A stretch of DNA of 51,352 nucleotides from a virus. The notes under the pieces were generated by a model. It saw nothing but the letters and a program-made list of their open reading frames with translations. It did not search any database and had not been told where the DNA came from. Where the stretch lies: positions 1-51,352 of IMG/VR virus record IMGVR_UViG_3300047655_000009; one strand, given 5' to 3'. A program made the translations under genes and the position numbers. This document shows, in pieces, positions 15,664 to 21,738 of this stretch (its first letter is position 1; every line of letters starts with the position of its first letter).

Positions 15664-16203
15664 ATGGGTACTAAGCCAAGAATACTGCAATCCCTAGAGG
15701 AGCAACGGCGCGACTGGCAAGATAGGAATAGCCTAGCCTGTGAACAGCAACAGCAACCACGCCCGATATTGCAACCCCTGGAGGAGCTAAGTCGTCACGA
15801 TTGGGAGAATGAAAGGCAAGGCCATGAAGGTGATCGTGATGAACATGAAGGTGCTGGTGCTGCCTTTGGTGAAGCAAGAGAACGCATGGCTGCTACGGCT
15901 AGGGAGGCTGCACGGGTCAGTAAGAGTCAAGTAGCTGATTCGCTCGGTCTTGCTCAGAGGGGCCATGACTTAGGACTTCTGTTGCAGAAGAAGAATGCTG
16001 CCTATGGCGACAGCTTCAGTAAGTCTGGTGAATTCTTGAAGCTGCTGTATCCTGAAGGTGTAAAGCCCGAACAGTATGCCGAGATGCTGGTGCTTGTCAG
16101 GATATTCGACAAGCAGATGAGGATCGCCACAGACAGGGATGCATTAGGAGAGAATCCGTTCCAAGACATCGCAGGTTATGGAATTTTAGGCTCCACGTTG
16201 TGA
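15664..16203 (+). CDS. Nmad1-like (DUF1599) nucleotide-modification-associated protein
   Basis: 179 aa from ATG 15664 with AGAAGGAG upstream. The N-terminal 95 residues are Gln/Glu/Arg rich and low in complexity. The C-terminal domain (about 105-179) reads LLQKKNAAYGDSFSKSGEF, LYPEGVKPEQ, RIFDKQMRIAT and DIAGYGIL, the pattern of Nmad1/DUF1599. That family is linked by gene context to phage DNA base modification. With ThyX, a HAD phosphatase and glycosyltransferases in this window it suggests, but does not prove, modified nucleotides. Confidence 0.72.
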   Translation: MGTKPRILQSLEEQRRDWQDRNSLACEQQQQPRPILQPLEELSRHDWENERQGHEGDRDEHEGAGAAFGEARERMAATAREAARVSKSQVADSLGLAQRGHDLGLLLQKKNAAYGDSFSKSGEFLKLLYPEGVKPEQYAEMLVLVRIFDKQMRIATDRDALGENPFQDIAGYGILGSTL

Positions 16204-16219
16204 CATCAGAAAGGGAGTC

Positions 16220-16378
16220 ATGAGACAACGAACCCGTAAGCAAACCAAGAGGCAGATCGAAGTGTACTTTGCTACAGGCAACGATAACGCTTTTGCTGCG
16301 AAAGTACCTCGCTCTCTTAGAAGAACGAAACCCAATCCTAAGACTGGAAGTGCCAAGCAGCACCCTGTAAAGCCCTGA
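16220..16378 (+). CDS. Small very basic protein
   Basis: 52 aa (MRQRTRKQTKRQIEVYFATG...) with AAGGGAG 3 nt before the ATG. About a third of the residues are Arg/Lys/Gln. Likely nucleic-acid binding by charge; no family recognised. Confidence 0.6.
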   Translation: MRQRTRKQTKRQIEVYFATGNDNAFAAKVPRSLRRTKPNPKTGSAKQHPVKP

Positions 16379-16408
16379 AAAATATAGATGAAAAGTGTTA
16401 AATAATCC

Positions 16409-16436
16409 TTGACAAACTCGCGCAAGGTGCTACGCT
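16409..16436 (+). promoter_or_regulatory. Promoter of the shared phage family
   Basis: TTGACA (16409-16414), 16-bp spacer ending GGTGC, TACGCT (16431-16436), followed by TAAA as at 30274. Confidence 0.85.
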
Positions 16437-16450
16437 TAAATTATGGAAAA

Positions 16451-16492
16451 CATTGGCAACAATCCTGACAAGCTCTCAGTAGGTTGCCAATG
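16451..16492 (+). promoter_or_regulatory. Perfect 10-bp stem in the 5' leader
   Basis: CATTGGCAAC (16451-16460) and GTTGCCAATG (16483-16492) are exact complements around a 22-nt loop, beginning about 14 nt after the -10. It may be an attenuator, an mRNA-protecting 5' hairpin or a protein site. No T-run follows. Confidence 0.5.
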
Positions 16493-16539
16493 TATAGCAA
16501 CTCAAGTCACCGCAAGGTGAACGCAGTACCAGAAGTTTT

Positions 16540-16553
16540 TGCAATCAATTGCA
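16540..16553. repeat. TGCAAT box 8 (CA core, exact)
   Basis: TGCAATCAATTGCA in the leader, directly before the AAAGGAG ribosome site at 16556-16562. Confidence 0.9.
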
Positions 16554-16567
16554 CCAAAGGAGTGGTG

Positions 16568-16984
16568 GTGGCAAGAATAGGGTGTGTCCCTTTAAGCTGG
16601 GCTAAGGTGTCTGGCCTTTCCGCCGCTCCAAGCAGGTTTCGTGGAAGGGCGATGCGTCACCCCTATGAACCTGGACTTAGATACCGCTGCCTAAGAGGTG
16701 AATGCTCGTCCTGTACAAGTGAGACTTGTACTTGTGAGTGCCACAAAGTGGGTGGTGTGATGAGACCCGCAATAGTCTCAAACGTAACAGGTAGTGCAAT
16801 GGAGTGCGAAATGTCTGACGACCTGAAAGAAATTGCCAAGTTCGATGAGATGGACTACGTTGAAGACCATGGCTGGTGCGTGATCTGCGACAAGCCTTTG
16901 AAGGGCACCAGTTGGCTGGAAGTATCGCCTGGTAGATTTGCACATGCTGCTTGCCACGCCAAGGAGAAGTTGAATGTTAATTAA
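16568..16984 (+). CDS. Cysteine-rich putative zinc protein
   Basis: 138 aa from GTG 16568 (AAAGGAG 5 nt upstream); a longer frame to 16484 would translate the hairpin and TGCAAT box and is rejected. One cluster is CLRGECSSCTSETCTCECH (about 45-63), the second WCVICDKPL followed by HAACH near the C terminus. Both look like metal-binding knuckles, the second like a phage zinc ribbon. Function unknown. Confidence 0.6.
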   Translation: MARIGCVPLSWAKVSGLSAAPSRFRGRAMRHPYEPGLRYRCLRGECSSCTSETCTCECHKVGGVMRPAIVSNVTGSAMECEMSDDLKEIAKFDEMDYVEDHGWCVICDKPLKGTSWLEVSPGRFAHAACHAKEKLNVN

Positions 16985-17195
16985 GACCTACTGGCGCATG
17001 TGGCCTGCAACACCGTGGCACGACATTCCCACTAAGGAAGAATGTCCGTTCACTTTGGAACAGGCGCGTGAGATAGGTTGCTTGTCTACAATGTTTGATT
17101 TTGAGAAAGGTTTGCCTATTTTGGAAGCCCTTAGACTGGTAAATAAGTGGAACCGTCAAGCTCAGGGTAGGCAGGTTTACTGGTTGGAGGTCTGA
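16974..17195 (+). CDS. Small unknown protein
   Basis: 73 aa, overlapping the upstream gene by 11 nt and ending directly before the next ATG. Many Trp and Pro residues in the first 20 positions, then a helical segment (FEKGLPILEALRLVNKWNRQ). No family recognised. Confidence 0.65.
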   Translation: MLIKTYWRMWPATPWHDIPTKEECPFTLEQAREIGCLSTMFDFEKGLPILEALRLVNKWNRQAQGRQVYWLEV

Positions 17196-17606
17196 ATGTT
17201 TGACCAAGTGAGAATGTGCTGGAATGCGTGGCTCGATGAAACAGTGTTTGCTCCTCGTTACATGTCGGAGCAACATGCCACAGCTAATGACTATCCGAGG
17301 AATCACCCGATGTACCTGTCAAAAGAACAGGCATTGCGGCCTTGGACAGCAATTGAAAGTCACCCGCTGCATCGGCATTGGTTTATGGCTTTTGAGTCTT
17401 GGGTTATATCTGACAAGCCAGGGTGGTTTGTTCGCTGGCTGTTTAATAGGCCAATGAAGAAGGTGTTGGCCCAGCCCAAGATTGACCTGTGGAGTTGCCA
17501 GTTGGTGTACTACTGGCAGGACGAAACAGGTATCGTCTGGTTGTGTACGAACCGTTTGGGTTACATGAAAGAACTAGCCGCAAGGGAAATACAGGAAGCA
17601 GCCTAG
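17196..17606 (+). CDS. Unknown Trp/His-rich protein
   Basis: 136 aa with GGAGG upstream. Several Trp and His residues (PLHRHWFMAFESW) and a short hydrophobic WFVRWLFNRP segment, but no clear membrane helix and no known motif. It sits in a run of small accessory genes behind the 16409 promoter. Confidence 0.7.
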   Translation: MFDQVRMCWNAWLDETVFAPRYMSEQHATANDYPRNHPMYLSKEQALRPWTAIESHPLHRHWFMAFESWVISDKPGWFVRWLFNRPMKKVLAQPKIDLWSCQLVYYWQDETGIVWLCTNRLGYMKELAAREIQEAA

Positions 17607-17617
17607 AAAGGGCAGAG

Positions 17618-17812
17618 ATGACAGCCTTTGGAGAGTTTATGAGTGTGAATGTGAACATCGTCAAGCTGATGATCGGGGTGTTTATCCTAGTGTATTTCGG
17701 CTTCGAGTTCATGGCCTGGTGCTTCGGCGTGAAGCAGAACCGCAACCGGAGTTTGACGATGGCGGCATTGACTGGTGTTGCGCTGGCCTTGATGTTGACC
17801 TTCGTTCGCTAG
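17618..17812 (+). CDS. Small membrane protein, two predicted TM helices
   Basis: 64 aa. Hydrophobic segments at about 15-35 (IVKLMIGVFILVYFGFEFMA) and 47-62 (MAALTGVALALMLTF) flank a basic KQNRNR loop. ATG 17639 is an alternative start. Membrane role unknown; holin-like size, but no lysis neighbours. Confidence 0.6.
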   Translation: MTAFGEFMSVNVNIVKLMIGVFILVYFGFEFMAWCFGVKQNRNRSLTMAALTGVALALMLTFVR

Positions 17813-17816
17813 AATT

Positions 17817-17830
17817 TGCAATTGATTGCA
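17817..17830. repeat. TGCAAT box 9 (TG core, exact)
   Basis: TGCAATTGATTGCA in the short gap between the membrane protein stop and the ATG at 17838. Confidence 0.9.
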
Positions 17831-17837
17831 GGCAAGC

Positions 17838-18542
17838 ATGAAATATGTCGCACAAAACGGGAGCGTGTTTATGGTGCCTGACCCAGGCTCGCATCTATAT
17901 GCCAAGCCTGATCCGAACCATCCGATCTTGTCGTCTGACATGTTCACTAAGGTGCAGCACAACACCGTGAAGAGTGCCAGTTTCAACCTAACAGGTGCTA
18001 TCATGACGGCTGCCGGTGAAGAATTGAACAAGTTCATTGATCTTGGCCTTATCAAAGATTTCACGGTGGTTACTACGAAAGATGCCAATGGTAAGTTGCA
18101 CTATTCGCCTCTTGGAGTAAAGCCGCCTTTGTTCACAGTGGGGCCTGAACCTGATGAATTTTGTTGGTGTGGCAGCATGAATCACTACTCGCCCTACCAT
18201 GATGAACTGGTGCCAGTAGAAGAAACGCTGCTGAAGCTAGAAATGAATATGACCATGCCTTGGATCGAAAAGGCCAAGAGATTGTGGATGGCTGTACCGA
18301 GAGGCAGAAGGCTTGCCGTTTGTGCCCTGCTGGATGAGTACCTTAAGTCAGAGGTAAAGTTCGATATACAGTTTGCCCAGTACGAGAATCCGGATAGCTG
18401 GATGACTGCCGAGAGTTACTATGAAGGCTTGATTTGGGACTACTTGACCAAGCAGGGTATAACGCACCAGTTCTTTGGTGTACCTTCTGTTGGCATGTTG
18501 ACGTACCCCATGCTTGAAGATGTAGCTTGGGGAGTGCGGTAA
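17838..18542 (+). CDS. Unknown protein, 234 aa
   Basis: Start ATG 17838; the in-frame codon at 17826 lies in a TGCAAT box. The N-terminal third is Pro/His/Lys rich, a WCGSMNHYSPYHDE cluster lies near residue 113, and the C-terminal half is helical with many aromatics. The ribosome site is weak (AGGCAAG). No family recognised. Confidence 0.7.
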   Translation: MKYVAQNGSVFMVPDPGSHLYAKPDPNHPILSSDMFTKVQHNTVKSASFNLTGAIMTAAGEELNKFIDLGLIKDFTVVTTKDANGKLHYSPLGVKPPLFTVGPEPDEFCWCGSMNHYSPYHDELVPVEETLLKLEMNMTMPWIEKAKRLWMAVPRGRRLAVCALLDEYLKSEVKFDIQFAQYENPDSWMTAESYYEGLIWDYLTKQGITHQFFGVPSVGMLTYPMLEDVAWGVR

Positions 18543-18554
18543 AGAGAGGTAGTT

Positions 18555-18746
18555 ATGCATGTAATAAGTAAGTTGTTGATTTGCGTGGCGGTGTTCATCT
18601 TTTCGCTGGTTGCGTTCTTCACCGTTGCTGCCTTACTGGACAGTAAAGGGCAGCATGGCCAAGACGCTGCTTGTGCCTCTGCTGTGTTGGCCTTTATGTT
18701 GAGTGTGGTGGTAACCCTGGCTACAGGTGCAGTTTTGTTCTGGTAA
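18555..18746 (+). CDS. Small membrane protein, two TM helices
   Basis: 63 aa. Hydrophobic helices at about 5-28 and 40-62 with a short polar loop (DSKGQHGQD) between. GAGAGG precedes the ATG. Unknown function. Confidence 0.65.
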   Translation: MHVISKLLICVAVFIFSLVAFFTVAALLDSKGQHGQDAACASAVLAFMLSVVVTLATGAVLFW

Positions 18747-18754
18747 GGAGAAGT

Positions 18755-18892
18755 ATGCTGATCTTTGTCTTGGTTTTGGCCTGCTGTTTTGAACTGATAG
18801 ACAAGGGCCATCCTGTCGCTGGAGTTGTAATCGCTGTGGTTTTTGTGTATTGCTGGCTTACGCCAGTAGGCCGAATTGGGAGGCACAAGTGA
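18755..18892 (+). CDS. Tiny membrane protein
   Basis: 45 aa from ATG 18755 with AAGGAG upstream. Two hydrophobic segments (LIFVLVLACCF and VAGVVIAVVFVYCW) and a basic end (RIGRHK). Its stop overlaps the next start. Confidence 0.6.
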   Translation: MLIFVLVLACCFELIDKGHPVAGVVIAVVFVYCWLTPVGRIGRHK

Positions 18893-19293
18893 GCAAGATA
18901 GGCCATCCGAACATCAACGCTGCTGGCTTTGCATCTGATATAGTAACCAGTTTGACCAGACGGCTAAGAGGCCAAGCAGACGCAGAAGGCAACAGTAGGC
19001 ACGCTTACACAGTTTTGCGTGACCGAATCACCGAGTTCGTTACTGATGTCTCCGATATTTTAGACAGGGAGTTCCCAGTCGATGATCCTCTCACCAGCAC
19101 TGATAGCTTATTTCCGCCAGAATTATCCGATGATGTGCTTCTACTGCGGCCAGGAGTTATTGCCATCAAAATACGTGAAGAAGACTGCCCATCAGAAGAC
19201 TCTGGACCATGTGGTAGCGCGGTCCAAGGGCGGCAGCAACAGCAAGAAGAACAAGGTGCCTTGCTGCTTCCCGTGCAATCAGTTGAAGGCTGA
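18889..19293 (+). CDS. Unknown helical protein overlapping the HNH gene
   Basis: 134 aa from GTG 18889. The first 65 residues look like a genuine helical protein (FASDIVTSLTRRLRGQADAE and VLRDRITEFVTDVSDILDRE). After about 19082 the frame runs under the HNH gene in another register, and its sequence becomes Gln/Ser-rich and less protein-like. It may be the displaced N-terminal part of the HNH protein, joined by a frameshift, or a true overlapping gene. Confidence 0.45.
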   Translation: MSKIGHPNINAAGFASDIVTSLTRRLRGQADAEGNSRHAYTVLRDRITEFVTDVSDILDREFPVDDPLTSTDSLFPPELSDDVLLLRPGVIAIKIREEDCPSEDSGPCGSAVQGRQQQQEEQGALLLPVQSVEG

Positions 19294-19531
19294 CATGCCT
19301 GCTGATAGGTTTCGCCTGGTGTTCAAGGAAGTACATGGCAAGGCTCAGTTCTTTGCAGAAATTGTGTACAGGAGACTAAAGAGTGTCAGTAGGCTTCCAG
19401 TATCGGTGCAAGGCGTGCGACAAGTTTCTGATGGGCAACGAAAAGGGTGGTCTGGTGATTCGTGCCAATATGTGCAAGCCCTGCGAGGACAAGATGGCAC
19501 CCAGTCAGGATGTAGCGGTTGTAATGCCTAA
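19082..19531 (+). CDS. HNH endonuclease
   Basis: 149 aa. The HNH signature is complete: MMCFYCGQELLP (first Cys pair), TLDHVVARSKGGSNSKKN (the DH and the Asn part) and VPCCFPCNQLKAD (second Cys pair), at about residues 17-70. An AGGGAG lies 11 nt upstream. After about residue 100 the sequence is low in complexity and overlaps the next gene by 149 bp, so the functional protein may end earlier. Likely a free-standing homing-type or DNA-processing nuclease. Confidence 0.75.
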   Translation: MILSPALIAYFRQNYPMMCFYCGQELLPSKYVKKTAHQKTLDHVVARSKGGSNSKKNKVPCCFPCNQLKADMPADRFRLVFKEVHGKAQFFAEIVYRRLKSVSRLPVSVQGVRQVSDGQRKGWSGDSCQYVQALRGQDGTQSGCSGCNA

Positions 19532-19760
19532 GTCAGATATGCAGCGCAAGATGAACTACCCGCAAGCTCTGACGCTGCTGAAGATGGGTTGCTGTGTGGC
19601 TAGGTTGATATGGCCTGGTGGCTATGTTCAGCATGATGTTGTGGCCTGCCAGTTGATGACAGTTGGTTGTATTGCTGTATATGGTGGCAAGCCGACACCC
19701 TGGAACCCCACGTATGAAGACCAGTTTGCAGATGACTGGGTGATTGTGAAAGGACTGTAA
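19383..19760 (+). CDS. Tad2-like (DUF2829) protein with N-terminal zinc ribbon
   Basis: 125 aa from GTG 19383 (GGAG 8 nt upstream). Residues 1-40 form a two-CxxC ribbon (YRCKACDKFL, MCKPCEDKM). Residues 57-125 match the DUF2829 pattern: NYPQALTLLKMGCCVARLIW, PGGYVQ, then PWNPTYEDQFADDWVIV. DUF2829 includes Tad2, which captures the cyclic ADP-ribose signal of Thoeris defence (family knowledge). An anti-defence role is plausible. The attached ribbon is unusual. The pocket residues have not been verified. Confidence 0.7.
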   Translation: MSVGFQYRCKACDKFLMGNEKGGLVIRANMCKPCEDKMAPSQDVAVVMPKSDMQRKMNYPQALTLLKMGCCVARLIWPGGYVQHDVVACQLMTVGCIAVYGGKPTPWNPTYEDQFADDWVIVKGL

Positions 19761-19888
19761 TGGAGCTGATCTCTCTAAATTTGTCTAAGCCGTGCAAAGT
19801 CTGTAAAGGTTTGAGATGGGTTCTTAAATGTTTTACAGACGTGACAGGCTGGGAGCTTGTAAAATGTTCTGCTTGTCAGTTGGACTGA
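19760..19888 (+). CDS. Tiny zinc-ribbon protein
   Basis: 42 aa, starting on the A of the upstream TAATG. CKVCKG near residue 12 and CSACQ near residue 36 form a two-CxxC ribbon. Similar mini-ribbons recur in this window (25821, 32821). Function unknown. Confidence 0.6.
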   Translation: MELISLNLSKPCKVCKGLRWVLKCFTDVTGWELVKCSACQLD

Positions 19889-19908
19889 AAGATTTGAATA
19901 GGAGAATT

Positions 19909-20178
19909 ATGAACAAGCCAAGATACCAGTCTAAGAAGATTGTCGAAGCCCTGAAGATCAATGGCGTGTTTCGTGAGGTTAACCTGGCTGATACACGCGA
20001 GTACACTTCTAAAGTGTCGATAATGTTTGAGGGCACTTGGCCATCGCTACAGGGTGTCGAGACCGCTAACAGACCCATGCCGCAACCTGGCATGTATATG
20101 GTGTGGTACAGCGATGGCTATTACAGCTTCTGCCCTGGTGATGTATTCGAGAAAGAGCACACGCTCTTAGCCTTTTGA
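19909..20178 (+). CDS. Small phage protein of unknown function
   Basis: 89 aa from ATG 19909 with AGGAG at 19900-19904. The C-terminal half (PGMYMVWYSDGYYSFCPGDV) resembles a small beta-rich domain I recall from large phages, with no assigned role. The ORF extends upstream to 19828, but without a ribosome site. Confidence 0.7.
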   Translation: MNKPRYQSKKIVEALKINGVFREVNLADTREYTSKVSIMFEGTWPSLQGVETANRPMPQPGMYMVWYSDGYYSFCPGDVFEKEHTLLAF

Positions 20179-20188
20179 AGGAGCAAGC

Positions 20189-20839
20189 ATGATTCACGCA
20201 AGAAAAGATTACGAATGCATCCAAGAGTCTACAGGTGGAAATACGCTGAAGATTCCGTACCAAGAGCCTGTGTTTCTGATTCGCGGCCAAGACAAGGTTG
20301 GTGCATTGACGGTCAAGATTTGGTGCATCCTGGCTTGGCTGGTTGGAGCCAAGTGGAATATAGTCAGTATGGCGTGGCGTCATGCAAACGCAATGGCCAA
20401 GTGGCCTAAAAAGAAATTACCCGACCTAAAGGAGTACAAGATGAAAATTGTTCTGCTTGTAGTGTCTGTGTTGATTGCTAGTGCTGCTTCTGCCCAGTCC
20501 GGCAGACTGAAACCCAGTAATAATCAGTGTGCTGATGCCTTTGCCAACGGGGAGCGTGCATCATTTCAGTTAAAAGACCAGGTGCCACGCAACTCACGGA
20601 AGTACAAGTACCTGCTCAACCAGGGTTTTGCCTTTGGAGCTACGGCAGAAACCATGTACCTTGGTGACAAGTCACAGGACAGTCTCTGCACCCTAGAGAA
20701 CCTGCAAAAGCTCGAAACCCTGAACAAGGTGCTCGATACGCCTGTTTTACAGACGCAAAGTAATGAAAACCCTGACCTTGACTTGGCTGGTAAGGCCCTA
20801 AAAGCTGGCTCCAAAAAGTATTTAGACAGCTTAAAATAG
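20189..20839 (+). CDS. Fused ORF: phage N-terminal domain joined in frame to a signal-peptide protein
   Basis: 216 aa from ATG 20189 with AAGGAG upstream. Residues 1-84 are a soluble domain (EPVFLIRGQDKVGALTVKIW). Residue 85 is the Met of an apparent second gene that has its own ribosome site and signal peptide (see 20441). No stop codon separates them. Either two proteins are made from one frame, or a stop has been lost by mutation or sequencing error. Confidence 0.55.
   Translation: MIHARKDYECIQESTGGNTLKIPYQEPVFLIRGQDKVGALTVKIWCILAWLVGAKWNIVSMAWRHANAMAKWPKKKLPDLKEYKMKIVLLVVSVLIASAASAQSGRLKPSNNQCADAFANGERASFQLKDQVPRNSRKYKYLLNQGFAFGATAETMYLGDKSQDSLCTLENLQKLETLNKVLDTPVLQTQSNENPDLDLAGKALKAGSKKYLDSLK
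20441..20839 (+). CDS. Nested in-frame gene: exported small protein
   Basis: 132 aa from ATG 20441, with AAAGGAG at 20428-20434 and 6 nt spacing. The N terminus MKIVLLVVSVLIASAASAQS is a textbook Sec signal with cleavage after ASA. The mature part has two Cys (C26 and C84, counted with the signal) and is otherwise unremarkable. It shares frame and stop with the 20189 ORF. The strong internal ribosome site favours independent translation. Confidence 0.6.
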   Translation: MKIVLLVVSVLIASAASAQSGRLKPSNNQCADAFANGERASFQLKDQVPRNSRKYKYLLNQGFAFGATAETMYLGDKSQDSLCTLENLQKLETLNKVLDTPVLQTQSNENPDLDLAGKALKAGSKKYLDSLK

Positions 20840-20848
20840 ATTAGAAAG

Positions 20849-20862
20849 TGCAATCAATTGCA
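20849..20862. repeat. TGCAAT box 10 (CA core, exact)
   Basis: TGCAATCAATTGCA between the exported-protein stop and the HNH-like gene. Confidence 0.9.
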
Positions 20863-20872
20863 ACGTCTGCCT

Positions 20873-21298
20873 GTGTTCAGAGACAAGCAAGGTAAGTTCA
20901 AGCGTGGGTGGTGCCTAAATAAGAAAGGCTACCCACGCTACTGCTGTGGCGTCTTCCGAAATAAGTATGTGCATAGGGTGCAAATGGAGTTAGCATTAGG
21001 TAGGCGCTTGAAAAAGAACGAAGATGTGCATCACAAGAACTGTTGTCGCCAAGACTTCAGACGTAAGAATCTGCTGCTGATAGACCATAGTTTGCATGGT
21101 TTTGTGTCCTCGAAGCAAGCATTCTGGGTGCTAGTGGTAATTGAAGCTAGGGAACGTGAGCAGTGGGAGGCTTATCGTGCAGGGACCGTACAAGCAAGTT
21201 ACGATGCAGGAACTGATCGAGATTGCCAAGATTGTTCGTTCGAGTCACCCAGCTTTGGAGTTGCAGAAGCAGCATGTACAGAAGCAGTATTTGCTTAA
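20873..21298 (+). CDS. HNH homing-endonuclease-like protein
   Basis: 141 aa from GTG 20873; TTG 20858 inside the box is the alternative and the ribosome site is weak. KYVHRVQMELALGRRLKKNE followed by VHHKNCCRQDFRRKNLLLI matches the HNH core of small homing endonucleases (H-R ... HHxN ... N). The C-terminal 40 residues overlap the next gene in another frame. No intron is visible nearby. Confidence 0.6.
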   Translation: MFRDKQGKFKRGWCLNKKGYPRYCCGVFRNKYVHRVQMELALGRRLKKNEDVHHKNCCRQDFRRKNLLLIDHSLHGFVSSKQAFWVLVVIEAREREQWEAYRAGTVQASYDAGTDRDCQDCSFESPSFGVAEAACTEAVFA

Positions 21299-21380
21299 GC
21301 AGCATTTGCAGAAACAGCATTTGCAGGAGCAGCATGTGCAGTGGCAGCCTAGGACAGGACCCCAGAAAGATGACCTTTGA
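21177..21380 (+). CDS. Small protein with QKQHL pentapeptide repeats
   Basis: 67 aa from GTG 21177 (GGGAGG at 21165-21170, 6 nt away). After TMQELIEIAKIVRSSHP come five pentapeptides of the form QKQH[LV], encoded by a 15-bp tandem repeat. The repeat should make a polar Gln/His-rich helix. The frame overlaps the HNH-like gene by 122 bp. No family recognised. Confidence 0.55.
   Translation: MQGPYKQVTMQELIEIAKIVRSSHPALELQKQHVQKQYLLKQHLQKQHLQEQHVQWQPRTGPQKDDL
21264..21350 (+). repeat. 15-bp tandem repeat, five units plus a partial
   Basis: Units start at 21264, 21279, 21294, 21309 and 21324, with consensus CAGAAGCAGCATTTG, then a partial unit. They encode QKQHV, QKQYL, LKQHL, QKQHL and QEQHV. 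Confidence 0.85.
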
Positions 21381-21456
21381 GTTGTTCATTCGTATCGGCA
21401 TTGTACTGTGCTCTCTGCACCTCCTGGTTCGGATTGTGAAGGGATTGTATGACTGA
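21370..21456 (+). CDS. Tiny membrane peptide
   Basis: 28 aa (MTFELFIRIGIVLCSLHLLV...), a single hydrophobic helix with a basic end. It overlaps both neighbours by 8-11 nt, a pattern typical of translation-coupled phage peptides. Confidence 0.45.
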   Translation: MTFELFIRIGIVLCSLHLLVRIVKGLYD

Positions 21457-21541
21457 GCAAGAGGAAGACTTTAGTGGCGGTCTTGCATTCGCTTTGGTGA
21501 TGATGATTGCCATGCTATGCATACTGATTGGTGGGAGATGA
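21449..21541 (+). CDS. Tiny membrane peptide
   Basis: 30 aa with an acidic N terminus (MTEQEEDF) and one transmembrane helix (LAFALVMMIAMLCILIGG). Overlapping start and stop with its neighbours support coding. Confidence 0.45.
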   Translation: MTEQEEDFSGGLAFALVMMIAMLCILIGGR

Positions 21542-21738
21542 TGGAAAAGCCGCCTAGATTAGTGCTCATGGAACGCTTCCATGACGTGATTGTTTGTGAA
21601 GGGTACAGTGAGCAGGCTGCCAGGAAGATTCTGGCTGACTACTTTGATCGCTACATGCTTGATGTGCCCAAGTTCAATGCCATGCTTGTAAGATATGAGT
21701 TGCGCCAGCTTCAGGCTCGCCAGCTAAAAGAGGATTAG
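21541..21738 (+). CDS. Small helical protein
   Basis: 65 aa; ATG 21541 or 21538 (GGGAG at 21533-21537). Entirely helical with FHDVIVCEGYSEQAARKILA and a Gln/Arg-rich end. The stop touches the ParB-like start. Unknown function. Confidence 0.65.
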   Translation: MEKPPRLVLMERFHDVIVCEGYSEQAARKILADYFDRYMLDVPKFNAMLVRYELRQLQARQLKED

